Source: an uncultured Muribaculaceae bacterium (GTDB taxonomy: Bacteria; Bacteroidota; Bacteroidia; Bacteroidales; Muribaculaceae). From it: 64,000 nt of DNA. This document shows, one piece after another, positions 1 through 8,651 of the stretch. The stretch's first letter is position 1. The number at the start of each line of letters is the position of its first letter. The notes beneath the pieces were generated by a model, which was not told the origin of the DNA, did no database searches, and saw only the letters and a program-made list of their open reading frames with translations. A program made the translations under genes and the position numbers. The DNA lies in the NCBI GenBank assembly GCA_934675575.1, contig CAKUQQ010000006.1, positions 1 to 64,000 on the forward strand, given 5' to 3'.

Positions 1-642
1 AAGACGGTGAACCTCCGTATTCAAGCGTTGAACAAGTACCTTGTATTTGTAGGCAAGACTAAGCTCCGCTTGAAGTCAGTCAAAGTGCAGCAGCGTTCTT
101 ATTTGGAGAATGTCATTAGCAATGCCGACTACACTTTCTTGAAGAATAAGTTGAAGAAGGAGGACAACTTGGAGTGGTACTTTGTGGTGCGTTTTCTGGC
201 TGCGACTGGTGCCAGAGTGAGCGAGCTTGTGCAAATCAAGATTGAGCACGTGCAAGTAGGCTATTACGACATCTATACAAAGGGTGGCAAGATACGCCGT
301 ATCTATATCCCTAAGACATTGCGCACGGAAACAGAAAAGTGGTTGCAGACGCTCAACCGTACAAGTGGCTATCTCTTTCTCAACCGCTTTGGCGAGCGTA
401 TCACAACAAGAGGCATATCGCAACAGTTGAAGAACTATGCGGTGAAGTATGGCTTAAACGAGAAAGTGGTTTACCCCCACTCATTCCGTCATCGTTATGC
501 CAAGAATTTCTTGGAGAAGTTCAACGATATAGCCTTGCTTGCAGACCTCATGGGACACGAAAGCATAGAGACAACACGTATCTATCTGCGAAGAAGCAGC
601 TTGGAGCAACAGGAAATCGTAGATAAGGTTATCACTTGGTAA
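1..642 (+). CDS. Tyrosine recombinase / phage-type integrase, 5' end outside window
   Basis: Site-specific recombinase that cuts and rejoins DNA through a tyrosine. The frame is open from base 1, so the N-terminal part lies outside the window; a GTG at 7 is probably internal. The catalytic set is visible in order: Arg in ATGARVSEL, Lys in the beta-hairpin GGKIRRIY, the HSFRHR box (HxxR), the LMGHES histidine and the nucleophile Tyr in TTRIYLRR. All are intact, so the visible domain looks active. It is followed by a hairpin terminator and faces nspC convergently. The family includes both element integrases and Bacteroidales recombinases that invert promoter DNA; no inverted repeats or att site can be assigned from the visible part. 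Confidence 0.88.
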   Translation, partial: KTVNLRIQALNKYLVFVGKTKLRLKSVKVQQRSYLENVISNADYTFLKNKLKKEDNLEWYFVVRFLAATGARVSELVQIKIEHVQVGYYDIYTKGGKIRRIYIPKTLRTETEKWLQTLNRTSGYLFLNRFGERITTRGISQQLKNYAVKYGLNEKVVYPHSFRHRYAKNFLEKFNDIALLADLMGHESIETTRIYLRRSSLEQQEIVDKVITW

Positions 643-668
643 AATGACATAGGTTTATAGGAGGAATA

Positions 669-707
669 AAGAGGCTGCAGTTCATTTTGACACAGCCTCT
701 TGTTTTC
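669..707 (+). terminator. Hairpin terminator after recombinase
   Basis: A perfect 9-bp stem (669-677 with 693-701, arm AAGAGGCTG) and a 15-nt loop is followed by a T-rich stretch (gttttct). It lies between the convergent recombinase and nspC genes and may serve both. Confidence 0.7.
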
Positions 708-723
708 TATGCCAATCACATGT

Positions 724-1881
724 TCAATCCATTCTGTTTTTGTAGTCTTTGTAAGAGAATGTTCTCAACAATTCTACAGAGCCGTCGGTGCGCACAAAGA
801 TGAATTTAGGGTGCTGCACACCGTTAAACATGTTCGTCTTCACAGTTGTGTAGTGGTTCATGTCGCCAAACGTGACTCTGTCACCAGCACAAAGTGGTTT
901 GTCAAATGACCAGTCACCCACAAAATCACCACTGAGGCATGTGTTTCCGCCGAAGCGATATGTTGGCTTGTTCGGATTGACTTCTTCCAATGCTTCCATA
1001 ATCTGTGGCTTGTACGGCATCTCCAGGCAATCGGGCATGTGACATGCAAAAGAAGTGTCAACTATAGCCGTTTTAATGCAACTGTTCTCAACCACATCGA
1101 GCACTTGTGCCACAAGGTCGCCAGTCTGCCAGCAAAATGCGCTTCCAGGCTCCAATATCACTTCCAAATTAGGGTATCTGTTTTTAAATTCCTTGATTAG
1201 CGACGCCAAATGCTTAGTGTCATATCCTGCTTTTGTCATCAAGTGGCCACCACCCATATTTATCCATTTCAATCTGCCGAAATACTTTCCGAATTGTTTT
1301 TCAACCGACTCCAGCACACGTGCCAAGTCGTAGGAGGTTGACTCACACAAAGCATGAAAGTGAAAGCCCTCTATCCCAGCCGGCAATTCTGTTAGCTGTT
1401 CCGCAGTCACGCCAAAGCGCGAGCCTGGGCTGCATGGGTCATATATGCCAGTGTCAACCACGGAGCACATAGGGTTAATTCGCAATCCACAACTCACACG
1501 GTCAGCTTCACTGCGTCTGGAGTTGCATTGCTCCACCTCTGCCTTGAACTGCTCAAACTGAGCCACGGAGTTGAATGTGATGTGTGAACTGCCCTCAAGA
1601 AATTTAGGCATAGTCTGTGGAGTATATACGGGGCAATAAGTGTGCGTTTTGCAGCCAAGTTCCTCATTGCCGAGCCGCATTTCATTGACAGAACTTGCTG
1701 CCGAGCAAAACCCATATTCTCGAAACACGCCAAAAGTCTTCCACAGGGCGTTTGCCTTAAATGCCATTATTATCTTGGCACCGCTTTCGGCGGCCACATG
1801 ACTTATCAAGCGAAGGTTGCGGCGCAGCCTGTCTTCATACACCACATAAAAAGGTGTCTCTATATTTTTCAAATCAATCAT
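724..1881 (-). CDS. nspC: Carboxynorspermidine/carboxyspermidine decarboxylase
   Basis: PLP-dependent decarboxylase of the alanine racemase/ornithine decarboxylase fold III group, taking carboxy(nor)spermidine to (nor)spermidine in the cytoplasm. The 385-residue length is normal for NspC. The N-terminus has the family pattern with the probable Schiff-base Lys42 in AFKANALW, followed by a glycine-containing GGG segment (NMGGGHLM) and a C-terminal FGGNTCLSGD stretch carrying the catalytic-type cysteine. The ATG overlaps the stop of the upstream helicase gene by 4 bases (1878-1881), so the two are translationally coupled. The partner carboxyspermidine dehydrogenase is not in the window. The route is the usual spermidine pathway in gut Bacteroidales. 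Confidence 0.9.
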   Translation of the reverse strand: MIDLKNIETPFYVVYEDRLRRNLRLISHVAAESGAKIIMAFKANALWKTFGVFREYGFCSAASSVNEMRLGNEELGCKTHTYCPVYTPQTMPKFLEGSSHITFNSVAQFEQFKAEVEQCNSRRSEADRVSCGLRINPMCSVVDTGIYDPCSPGSRFGVTAEQLTELPAGIEGFHFHALCESTSYDLARVLESVEKQFGKYFGRLKWINMGGGHLMTKAGYDTKHLASLIKEFKNRYPNLEVILEPGSAFCWQTGDLVAQVLDVVENSCIKTAIVDTSFACHMPDCLEMPYKPQIMEALEEVNPNKPTYRFGGNTCLSGDFVGDWSFDKPLCAGDRVTFGDMNHYTTVKTNMFNGVQHPKFIFVRTDGSVELLRTFSYKDYKNRMD

Positions 1882-4253
1882 AATATTGCAAATTTAGCAA
1901 ATTTAAGCAGCAGCTTTTTATCGCCCACATTGTCAAACCTGGCAACGATTTTTTCCTCACCGGCAGTAACGTCAATTTCCGTCACCACTCCCAAGCCAAA
2001 CCTCTCGTGCCTAATTTTTGTGCCAACAGCAAGTTCTCCAATGCTGTGTTTGCCCATAGCACCGGCACTGGTTGCCACGCCGACGTTTGCAAGCGGTGTG
2101 ACGCGCGCTTTGGCATTAGACATGGGCGTCAAATGCCGTGGTCTTGCCACAATCGGCTCTTTAGCAGCAACCCTTGAAGCAGTGTAGCCGCCAGAGCCAA
2201 AGCCACTACCGCCAAATGTTCTTGTTCCAAACGATGGCGTGGTTGATGCCGTGCCATGCACATTCAGATATTTTGTATCAATATCCTGCAAGAATCGGCT
2301 TGCCACGCAGCTCTTTGACTGTCCGTTCAAGAAGCGTGAGGTTGCAAAAGTTATGGTGCACGTGACAGCCGCACGTGTTATGGCCACATAGAGCAAACGA
2401 CGTTCCTCCTCAATGCCATGCCTTGTGTCTGCACTCATCTTGGCAGGAAACAAATCCTCCTCAGCGCCAACTATGATCACATTCTTAAATTCCAGACCTT
2501 TTGACGCATGCACAGTCATCAGCGTCACACAGTCGCCCGAATTATCACTCTGGTCAATATCGGAGAGCAGTGACACTTCTGCCAAAAAATCAACAAGAGC
2601 CACCTCTGTGTCGCCTTCTTCCTCATGACCTTGCACAAACTCGCTTATGCTGTTAACCAGCTCATTCAAGTTCTCCTGACGGCTAATATTTTCAGGCGTA
2701 TTGTCGCCTATCAATACAGAAATCAGTTTTGACCTTTCCACTATAAGCTTCGCGAGCTCGTATGCGTTAACACCTTTGGCGTTTTGCTCAATGAATGTAG
2801 TCATCAACTCACGGAAAGAGGAGAGTTTGCGCAACGTTCCTGCATTTGCATTAAGTCCATATTTGACAGGGTCGCATATTACTTGCCACATGCTCACCTC
2901 ATGAGCCAGAGCACACTTTTGCACCTTTGTCACCGTCACATCACCTATGCCTCTGGACGGATAGTTGATGATGCGCCTCAATGCCTCATCGTCATCAGGG
3001 TTCACAGTCAATCGGAAATACGACACTGCATCTTTCACCTCTTTGCGCTGAAAGAACGACAATCCGCCATAAATTTTGTAAGGTATGCTATATCCGCGGT
3101 TTCCATGGTCATTCCGCTTTCCGCCACGGTTCAAGGCTTCCTCTATTATTCTTGATTGGGCATTTGTGCGATAAAGTATTGCAAAGTCGCTGTAGGAGCA
3201 ACCTTGGCGCGATTTAAGCCCAATTATTCTGTTGACCACATAGTAAGCCTCCTCATAGTCGGAGTAGCACTGAACGACGTTAACTTTTTCGCCCTCGCCA
3301 TTTTCAGAAAACAGGTGTTTCTTGATTTGACGAGAGTTTTTGTCAATCAACGAGTTGGCGGCAAGCACTATATTTTTGGTCGAGCGATAATTACGTTCGA
3401 GTTTAAATGTCTTCAAACTCGGAAAATACTTGCTGAGTGTCAGTATGTTGTTTATGTTGGCACCTCTAAAGGAATATATGCTTTGAGCGTCATCACCAAC
3501 CATACATATACGCTGATGCTGCTTTGAGAGTTGAAGCAAAATCATGTGTTGGGCAAAGTTGGTGTCTTGATACTCATCAACAAGAATGTATTCAAACTTT
3601 TGCTGATATTTGGCAAGCAAATCGTGGTTGTCGCGCAGCAGCACGTTTGTATAAAACAGCAAGTCGTCAAAGTCCATTGCTCCCGAAACTCTGCACCTGG
3701 TGCAATATGCCCTGTATATAGCGCACATTTCTGGCCGGTTGCTTCGGGCGTCATCATCAAGCAATCCTTTGTTGAAAGCATAGTCATCTGGTGAAATCAG
3801 CGCATTTTTCACGTTTGATATGTGCGCCTGAACCGATGATGGGTTATAGACCTTGTCGTCAAGTTGCCGCTCCTTGATTATCTGCTTGACAAGCGATTTT
3901 GAGTCAGTTGCGTCATATATTGTGTAGTCGTGCTTGAATCCCAAACGGTCGGCATTGACACGCAGTATTTTAGAAAAAATGGAGTGAAAAGTGCCCATCC
4001 ACAGTCGGCTCGACACCTCACTGCCGGCAAGCGACTGGATTCGCTCTTTCATTTCAGTGGCGGCCTTGTTGGTAAACGTCAACGCCAATATGTGGTTTGG
4101 CTTATAGCCGGAATTGACCAAGTGTACAATCTTGTAAGTCAACACTCTGGTTTTTCCCGACCCGGCTCCGGCAACAACAAGCGAAGGGCCTCCATCATAG
4201 ACCACGGCCTCGCGTTGCTGCTCATTAAGTTCATTCAGATAATTTGTAGTCAT
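1878..4253 (-). CDS. pcrA: UvrD/PcrA-type superfamily 1 DNA helicase
   Basis: ATP-driven 3'-5' DNA helicase for repair and for removal of proteins or R-loops from DNA. The Walker A motif AGAGSGKT lies near residue 30, the Walker B/DEXX-type motif VDEYQDTN near 228, then GDDAQSIYSFRGA (motif III), LERNYRS (motif IV), VTLMTVHASKGLEFK (motif V) and RRLLYVAITRA (motif VI). The C-terminus (about 745-791, with HERFGLGVV) is the Tudor-like tail typical of PcrA and UvrD. Length 791 is slightly above the usual 720-780 because of a low-complexity Gly/Thr/Ala linker around 680-740. A -7 promoter box ends only 8 bases before the ATG. The downstream nspC overlaps its stop. Confidence 0.92.
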   Translation of the reverse strand: MTTNYLNELNEQQREAVVYDGGPSLVVAGAGSGKTRVLTYKIVHLVNSGYKPNHILALTFTNKAATEMKERIQSLAGSEVSSRLWMGTFHSIFSKILRVNADRLGFKHDYTIYDATDSKSLVKQIIKERQLDDKVYNPSSVQAHISNVKNALISPDDYAFNKGLLDDDARSNRPEMCAIYRAYCTRCRVSGAMDFDDLLFYTNVLLRDNHDLLAKYQQKFEYILVDEYQDTNFAQHMILLQLSKQHQRICMVGDDAQSIYSFRGANINNILTLSKYFPSLKTFKLERNYRSTKNIVLAANSLIDKNSRQIKKHLFSENGEGEKVNVVQCYSDYEEAYYVVNRIIGLKSRQGCSYSDFAILYRTNAQSRIIEEALNRGGKRNDHGNRGYSIPYKIYGGLSFFQRKEVKDAVSYFRLTVNPDDDEALRRIINYPSRGIGDVTVTKVQKCALAHEVSMWQVICDPVKYGLNANAGTLRKLSSFRELMTTFIEQNAKGVNAYELAKLIVERSKLISVLIGDNTPENISRQENLNELVNSISEFVQGHEEEGDTEVALVDFLAEVSLLSDIDQSDNSGDCVTLMTVHASKGLEFKNVIIVGAEEDLFPAKMSADTRHGIEEERRLLYVAITRAAVTCTITFATSRFLNGQSKSCVASRFLQDIDTKYLNVHGTASTTPSFGTRTFGGSGFGSGGYTASRVAAKEPIVARPRHLTPMSNAKARVTPLANVGVATSAGAMGKHSIGELAVGTKIRHERFGLGVVTEIDVTAGEEKIVARFDNVGDKKLLLKFAKFAIL

Positions 4254-4261
4254 TCAGTGGG

Positions 4262-4269
4262 CAAAGTTA
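4262..4269 (-). promoter_or_regulatory. Candidate promoter (-7 box) for pcrA-nspC
   Basis: On the minus strand the box is TAACTTTG followed by C, matching TAnnTTTG. No clear -33 TTTG lies 19-21 bases upstream. Only 8 bases separate the box from the ATG, so the 5' leader would be a few bases at most. Confidence 0.4.
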
Positions 4270-4719
4270 CTAAATAATGTCGTCATAGCATGGTATGTCG
4301 TGCAAGAACATATAGCTGTTGGCACCATAGTCATTCATGCAGCAGTAATGGGTAATGCCATTTGAAACAATCAGATACTTGGCTCTTAGCACAAGGTTAT
4401 AGCGAAAAATCTGGTCAAACACACTTTGTGTTATCTCTATGTGCGGCGCTTTATATTCCACTATCACAAACGGATTGCCGTCGCGCCCCACGATAAGAGT
4501 GTCGCACCGGCGTTTAATTCCGTTTTGCAACAGCGAAACCTCGTTACCAATCAGCCCTTGCGGAAAGTGGCGTTCCTCGATAAGGAACTGCACAAAATTC
4601 TGACGCACCCATTCTTCGGGTGTCAATGCCACAAAGCGTTGTCTGATTTTGTCGAACACAAAGAGGTTTTCACCGTCTTTCTTAATGTTGAATTCGTATT
4701 TTGGCAAATTAAGTTGCAT
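4270..4719 (-). CDS. Stand-alone HsdR-N-type (HSDR_N_2) nuclease-fold protein
   Basis: A 149-residue protein matching the N-terminal nuclease domain of type I restriction R subunits, found alone in many Bacteroidetes next to holA or pcrA. The PD-(D/E)XK core is intact: Asp73 in KRRCDTLIVG, then Glu88-Tyr-Lys90 in IVEYKAP, after which comes a Gln/Arg-containing helix (SVFDQIFRYN). There is no helicase motor and no hsdM or hsdS in the window, so it is not a restriction system by itself. It sits 16 bases upstream of pcrA on the same strand and diverges from holA, which points to a housekeeping DNA-processing role; this is inference. The exact function is unknown. Confidence 0.8.
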   Translation of the reverse strand: MQLNLPKYEFNIKKDGENLFVFDKIRQRFVALTPEEWVRQNFVQFLIEERHFPQGLIGNEVSLLQNGIKRRCDTLIVGRDGNPFVIVEYKAPHIEITQSVFDQIFRYNLVLRAKYLIVSNGITHYCCMNDYGANSYMFLHDIPCYDDII

Positions 4720-4751
4720 GCTGTTTCTCTATTTGCAGAGTATCTATTTTA

Positions 4752-4787
4752 TTTGTAAATTTAGCAAATAAAACACAGTTACATTTG
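4752..4787 (+). promoter_or_regulatory. Promoter of holA, close to leaderless
   Basis: The -7 box TACATTTG is at 4780-4787, with a TTTG at 4752-4755 (24-base spacer, slightly long). Only four bases separate the box from the holA ATG at 4792, so the mRNA probably begins at or within a base or two of the start codon. Confidence 0.5.
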
Positions 4788-4791
4788 CTAA

Positions 4792-5856
4792 ATGGCACCG
4801 AAAAAGTCTGAAATCTCATTCGCGTCTTTAAAGAAAGACATTATTGGCAAGAAATTTTGTTCCACCTATCTCCTTGAGGGTGAAGAACCTTATTTCATCG
4901 ACCAGCTGTCAAAACTGATAGTTGACAATGCGCTGACCGAAGACGAAAAAGATTTCAACCTCACTGTGACCTATGGCATTGACACCGACTTAAAGGCCAT
5001 TGCCAACCAGTGTAATCGCTTTCCAGTTATGGCTCAACGCCAAGTGGTGCTGATAAAGGAAGCCCAGAACATTGGCAAAGGAAATTCAAGCAAATCGCTC
5101 GACTTGCTGATTCCTTACGTTGAGAAGCCTCTCGACTCCACCATACTCATAATTTGCAACAAGGGTGGGGTGGTCAGAGCCGACTCCAAGTTCGTAAAAA
5201 CATTGAGCAAAATTGACTCTGCTGCCATATTCAACTCCAAGAAAATTGCAAGCTGGAACCTTACGAAAGTAATTTCTGACTACATACAGTCGTCTGGTTG
5301 CTCTGCCGATGAAAAATCGAAAGGCATGCTTGCAGAATTCATTGGCGACGACCTTGCGCGCCTGTTTGGCGAGATTGACAAGTTGGTTATGCTCGCCGAT
5401 GCATCACGACGCATAACACCCGAACAGATAGAGCGAAACATAGGCATAAGCAAGGATTATAATTATTGGGAGTTTGAAGATGCCATACAGACCAAGAACG
5501 CCGGCAAAGCCTACCGCATTATCGACTATTACAAGAAAAACCAAAAAGGTCAGAAAAAAGATGTGGTGATAATGAATGTGGCGCAACTTTTCTCCTTTTT
5601 CTCAAATGTGCTGCTTGTGAAAGGTTGTCCCGACAAGTCACGCGAAGGCTTAACTGCATATCTGGGCGGCAACGTGCGACCAAACCGTCTTGAGAAGTTT
5701 ATTGCCACAGCCAACCGCTACAGTCTGGGAGGTTGCATCAACATAATAGGGCACATTCGCAACTGCGACGGCAAACTAAAAGGAATAGGGGGCAACGCAA
5801 GTCAAAATGGATTTGAGTTGCTAAAGGAGCTGGTATTTCAGATAATGCACTCCTGA
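4792..5856 (+). CDS. holA: DNA polymerase III subunit delta
   Basis: Clamp-loader subunit that opens the beta sliding clamp (dnaN, also in this window) for loading on primed DNA. At 354 residues it has the usual length. The N-terminal region shows the family hallmarks YLLEGEEPYFIDQL (about 24-37) and FPVMAQRQVVLIKEAQ (about 77-92), corresponding to the AAA-like fold without a functional Walker A. The middle contains the collar-type region starting LAEFIGDDLARLFGEIDKL, with GISKDYNYWEFEDAI after it. It is monocistronic, with its own promoter and no close gene downstream on the plus strand. Confidence 0.9.
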   Translation: MAPKKSEISFASLKKDIIGKKFCSTYLLEGEEPYFIDQLSKLIVDNALTEDEKDFNLTVTYGIDTDLKAIANQCNRFPVMAQRQVVLIKEAQNIGKGNSSKSLDLLIPYVEKPLDSTILIICNKGGVVRADSKFVKTLSKIDSAAIFNSKKIASWNLTKVISDYIQSSGCSADEKSKGMLAEFIGDDLARLFGEIDKLVMLADASRRITPEQIERNIGISKDYNYWEFEDAIQTKNAGKAYRIIDYYKKNQKGQKKDVVIMNVAQLFSFFSNVLLVKGCPDKSREGLTAYLGGNVRPNRLEKFIATANRYSLGGCINIIGHIRNCDGKLKGIGGNASQNGFELLKELVFQIMHS

Positions 5857-5888
5857 ACAAACGCCATGTACGCCTGTAGCCAAAGGCT

Positions 5889-6581
5889 TCAGCGAATTCT
5901 ATAATAATATCCAAGCGTCACCTGAACCGACATGCCCGATGATGCAGAAAAAGCATCTTTGGCGTGGTTGCCAAACACGTCGTGCAGACCATAGTAAAAG
6001 CGCCCCTCTGCCACTATAGAATGTTTTGGAGTGGCTATGAACTCTAAACCCAAGCCTGCCGATATTCCATAATCAAACTTATACTTAATGGGCAAAGTGA
6101 ACTGCTCGATATTTCTGTTTTCTATTGGAAATCCTGTTATGCCAGCAACGTTTTGATAATCGAAATTAGATTTTGTGGAGTTGCCTATCATGTAGCCTAT
6201 TTCAGGACCGGCCGTGAAAAAGGCATGAAACTTGGAGCTGCCGAAATATATTTGGGTCAGCATAGGCATGCGCAGATAGTCAAGCCGTCGCTGAAAAGCA
6301 AAATCAGTGCCTTCAAACGTCTCTTTCCAGCCACCTTGCTCGTAGTTTAGTTCCACTACTATACCAAAGTTCTTTTCCTCGGTGTACCTGAATGACAAGC
6401 CAGCCATCATTCCTGGCAAAAATGTCTGTGGAACTGAAGACTGAAAATTGACTTTCGACATCGTTGCTCCAGCCTTACCGCCAATCGACACATTGGCTTC
6501 ATAGTGCTGCTGGGCATTGCTGCTAAATGCGCTTGCCAATGCCAGCGACGAAATAACTATAAGTTTGCCGACATTCATCAT
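5889..6581 (-). CDS. Outer-membrane beta-barrel protein, PorT-like porin family
   Basis: A 230-residue protein with an N-terminal signal peptide (hydrophobic VISSLALASAFSSNA, about residues 8-22). The rest alternates polar and aromatic residues in strands such as SFRYTEEKNFGIVVELNY and GISAGLGLEFIA, ending in an aromatic/hydrophobic C-terminus (VTLGYYYRIR), as in small Bacteroidetes outer-membrane barrels (OMP_b-brl_2/PorT-like). The start codon overlaps the stop of the LysM gene by 4 bases, so the two are coupled and may act together at the cell envelope. Ligand and partner are unknown. A true PorT role in type IX secretion cannot be claimed from the sequence, since this barrel family is large. 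Confidence 0.75.
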   Translation of the reverse strand: MMNVGKLIVISSLALASAFSSNAQQHYEANVSIGGKAGATMSKVNFQSSVPQTFLPGMMAGLSFRYTEEKNFGIVVELNYEQGGWKETFEGTDFAFQRRLDYLRMPMLTQIYFGSSKFHAFFTAGPEIGYMIGNSTKSNFDYQNVAGITGFPIENRNIEQFTLPIKYKFDYGISAGLGLEFIATPKHSIVAEGRFYYGLHDVFGNHAKDAFSASSGMSVQVTLGYYYRIR

Positions 6582-8590
6582 CTTGTAGTGTCAATTATCT
6601 CTTTACTGGGAGTGAAATGAATTATGTTGACGGTGTTGTTTATAAACCCGCCCCAGTTGCTCACTCTCTGAAACTTAAAATCGGTCTGCACTCCGTCAAA
6701 ACGTTCTTTGTCGGCGTCCATTCTGGAGCTTGACGACATCTTGTCAATCAAGTAGTTTGCCGTGTCGTAGCCACACAAGCCCATAGTGGGAGCCGTGTAG
6801 AGCATTTCCTCGCCATACCAGTTTTCATATTGGCGTTCCACCTCGCGGTATCTGAAACCGCGAGAATTAAAGAATCTTGCATAAATATAAGTGTCGATGG
6901 CCTGCATATCATCTTGGAAATCGCGTAAATACAAGCTATACTCCGGATAACCAAAGAGGGCAAAGTCGCAATCCACACGGTCTTTTTTGGCCTGTCGGAG
7001 AGCCTTCACTATTTTTTTCAGCAAGTTTTTACTGCCAGAAGTAGGCACAAACACATATTTAGTGCCTGGATTCATATATTTCGACAGGTTAGTGGCCGTC
7101 AGTTCGTGAATTATTGTCAGCGTGTTAGTCTTATATTTTTTAGCCTCAATGTGTGCCTTCAAGTCATCAAAAATATCATTGTCTTTGCTCTCAGGGTCGT
7201 CAAGGAATATCACAGAATAGTCCTTGAACCGCTGGTCAAACCATTCTGTCACCTTGCCAGCCATATAGGCCGACGGTATGTTGACCTGCATCACACGCGG
7301 ATTGCTGATGTAATCCTCATTTTTCACCGTGAAGCAATTAAGCACATACACGCCATTTTTCTTGCCGAAGTCGTTAACACGCTTCAGTTGCTGCGGTTCG
7401 CTTGGCGCTATGATAAAGTCCATATTTTTCAGCGCATCAAGCTCCAGAATGCTGTCAGTCCGGTTAAGATTGTGCTGAGTGTCATACACGAGCACATTTA
7501 TTTTCTTGTTGGTCTTGGTGCGCGCCTCATTCACACCAAGCAGAAAGCCCTTGTAGAACTCGGTGTAGAGCAGTGCTTGCTTGGGAGGATTGTCTTTATG
7601 CAGCTGAAATGGCAACACCATGCCTATGTTGATAGTCTTTCCGTTTTTCTTGAAACTGGCAACATTGTCATATATCATGTCGAGCTTGTTGCTTGAGTAG
7701 TTTTTCTCCAAGTCTTTTATCGAAGCCTTCTGCTGGTCGTAATACAACTTCTCGTTGCTCATAACCGGCACATACACGATTTTGCCGTTCTTCACCTTCG
7801 ACAACTTTGGATTTGCCATTTTCAGCTGTTGCTCCGTGACTCCAAACTTTTTGGCAATAGTGGCAAATGTCTCGTCTTTCTGAGCCTTATAGGTGTACAT
7901 TCTTGCCACCTCAGCTTCTATCTCCACTGGGCTCGACGTGTTTGCGTCAATCTTAATCACAGTGCCAGCCACAAACCGTTGTGGCGATACGCCAGGATTG
8001 TCGGCAATGATTTTTTCAATGTTTGTATTGTACTTTTTCGCCAAGCTATACAAAGTTTCGCCCTGTTTGATTGTGTGATACAGCACCGATGTCTCACCTT
8101 GCGTCTGTCCGTTGCCGTTTGCCTGCGGAATGACAAGTGTTTCGCCCACATGCAGCGCGCCATCACTGCCGGGGTTGGCTGCCAAAATGTCTTCCTGCGA
8201 CACATTGTAGAGTTTTGATAGCCCATATAGCGTCTCTCCGCTTGTCACACGATGCCTCACAGTCTCCGTTTTGTCAAGACTGACTTTCTTGCCCGATGCT
8301 TGCGGCTTGTCTTGATAGCTGCCATGTGTGCCATCGGCAAACACGTCAACAGGGAAAAACAGCACTTGATTCTTGGCAAAGCCCTCGGCAACCGATGGGT
8401 TATAGCGCAGAATTTCCTCTTTTGTCAGCCCCAGTTTTTGTGCTATGCTGTAAATAGTTTCTTTTTTCTTTACCTCATAGCTATAATACCTTTTGCCATT
8501 AATAGTTTTTACAGGCAACTTTAGCTGTGCCGAGGCCGTCATTGCCACAACCACAGCCACAACGGCCAATATAGCTTTCTTTATATTCAT
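6578..8590 (-). CDS. LysM-repeat protein fused to a periplasmic-binding-like domain
   Basis: Predicted envelope protein of 670 residues. A signal peptide (AILAVVAVVVAMTASA) is followed by four LysM modules at about 36-82, 111-157, 168-213 and 230-277, each with the YxVKxxETLYSLAKKY-type start and a P-V/I end; these bind peptidoglycan or chitin-like glycans. From about 315 to the end lies a domain resembling type 1 periplasmic-binding/ABC substrate-binding proteins (INIGMVLPFQL, NVLVYDTQHN, DFIIAPSEPQQ, APTMGLCGYDTANYLID). The ATG at 8590 is preferred over a TTG one codon earlier. It overlaps the next gene, an outer-membrane barrel. It probably links cell wall and outer membrane; no ligand is known. 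Confidence 0.85.
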   Translation of the reverse strand: MNIKKAILAVVAVVVAMTASAQLKLPVKTINGKRYYSYEVKKKETIYSIAQKLGLTKEEILRYNPSVAEGFAKNQVLFFPVDVFADGTHGSYQDKPQASGKKVSLDKTETVRHRVTSGETLYGLSKLYNVSQEDILAANPGSDGALHVGETLVIPQANGNGQTQGETSVLYHTIKQGETLYSLAKKYNTNIEKIIADNPGVSPQRFVAGTVIKIDANTSSPVEIEAEVARMYTYKAQKDETFATIAKKFGVTEQQLKMANPKLSKVKNGKIVYVPVMSNEKLYYDQQKASIKDLEKNYSSNKLDMIYDNVASFKKNGKTINIGMVLPFQLHKDNPPKQALLYTEFYKGFLLGVNEARTKTNKKINVLVYDTQHNLNRTDSILELDALKNMDFIIAPSEPQQLKRVNDFGKKNGVYVLNCFTVKNEDYISNPRVMQVNIPSAYMAGKVTEWFDQRFKDYSVIFLDDPESKDNDIFDDLKAHIEAKKYKTNTLTIIHELTATNLSKYMNPGTKYVFVPTSGSKNLLKKIVKALRQAKKDRVDCDFALFGYPEYSLYLRDFQDDMQAIDTYIYARFFNSRGFRYREVERQYENWYGEEMLYTAPTMGLCGYDTANYLIDKMSSSSRMDADKERFDGVQTDFKFQRVSNWGGFINNTVNIIHFTPSKEIIDTTR

Positions 8591-8620
8591 CAAATCAAAA
8601 AATTATTATCTAATGTCTTG

Positions 8621-8628
8621 CAAAGTTA
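8621..8628 (-). promoter_or_regulatory. Candidate promoter (-7 box) for the LysM-barrel operon
   Basis: Minus-strand TAACTTTG followed by C, 30 bases upstream of the LysM ATG at 8590. No clear -33 TTTG was found at the right spacing. Confidence 0.42.
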
Positions 8629-8651
8629 TAAATTCCTGCCGACATACTGCC

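Noticed and set aside
4270..4719. A type I restriction system.
   Set aside because: Only the nuclease domain is present; there is no helicase, methyltransferase or specificity subunit around it.
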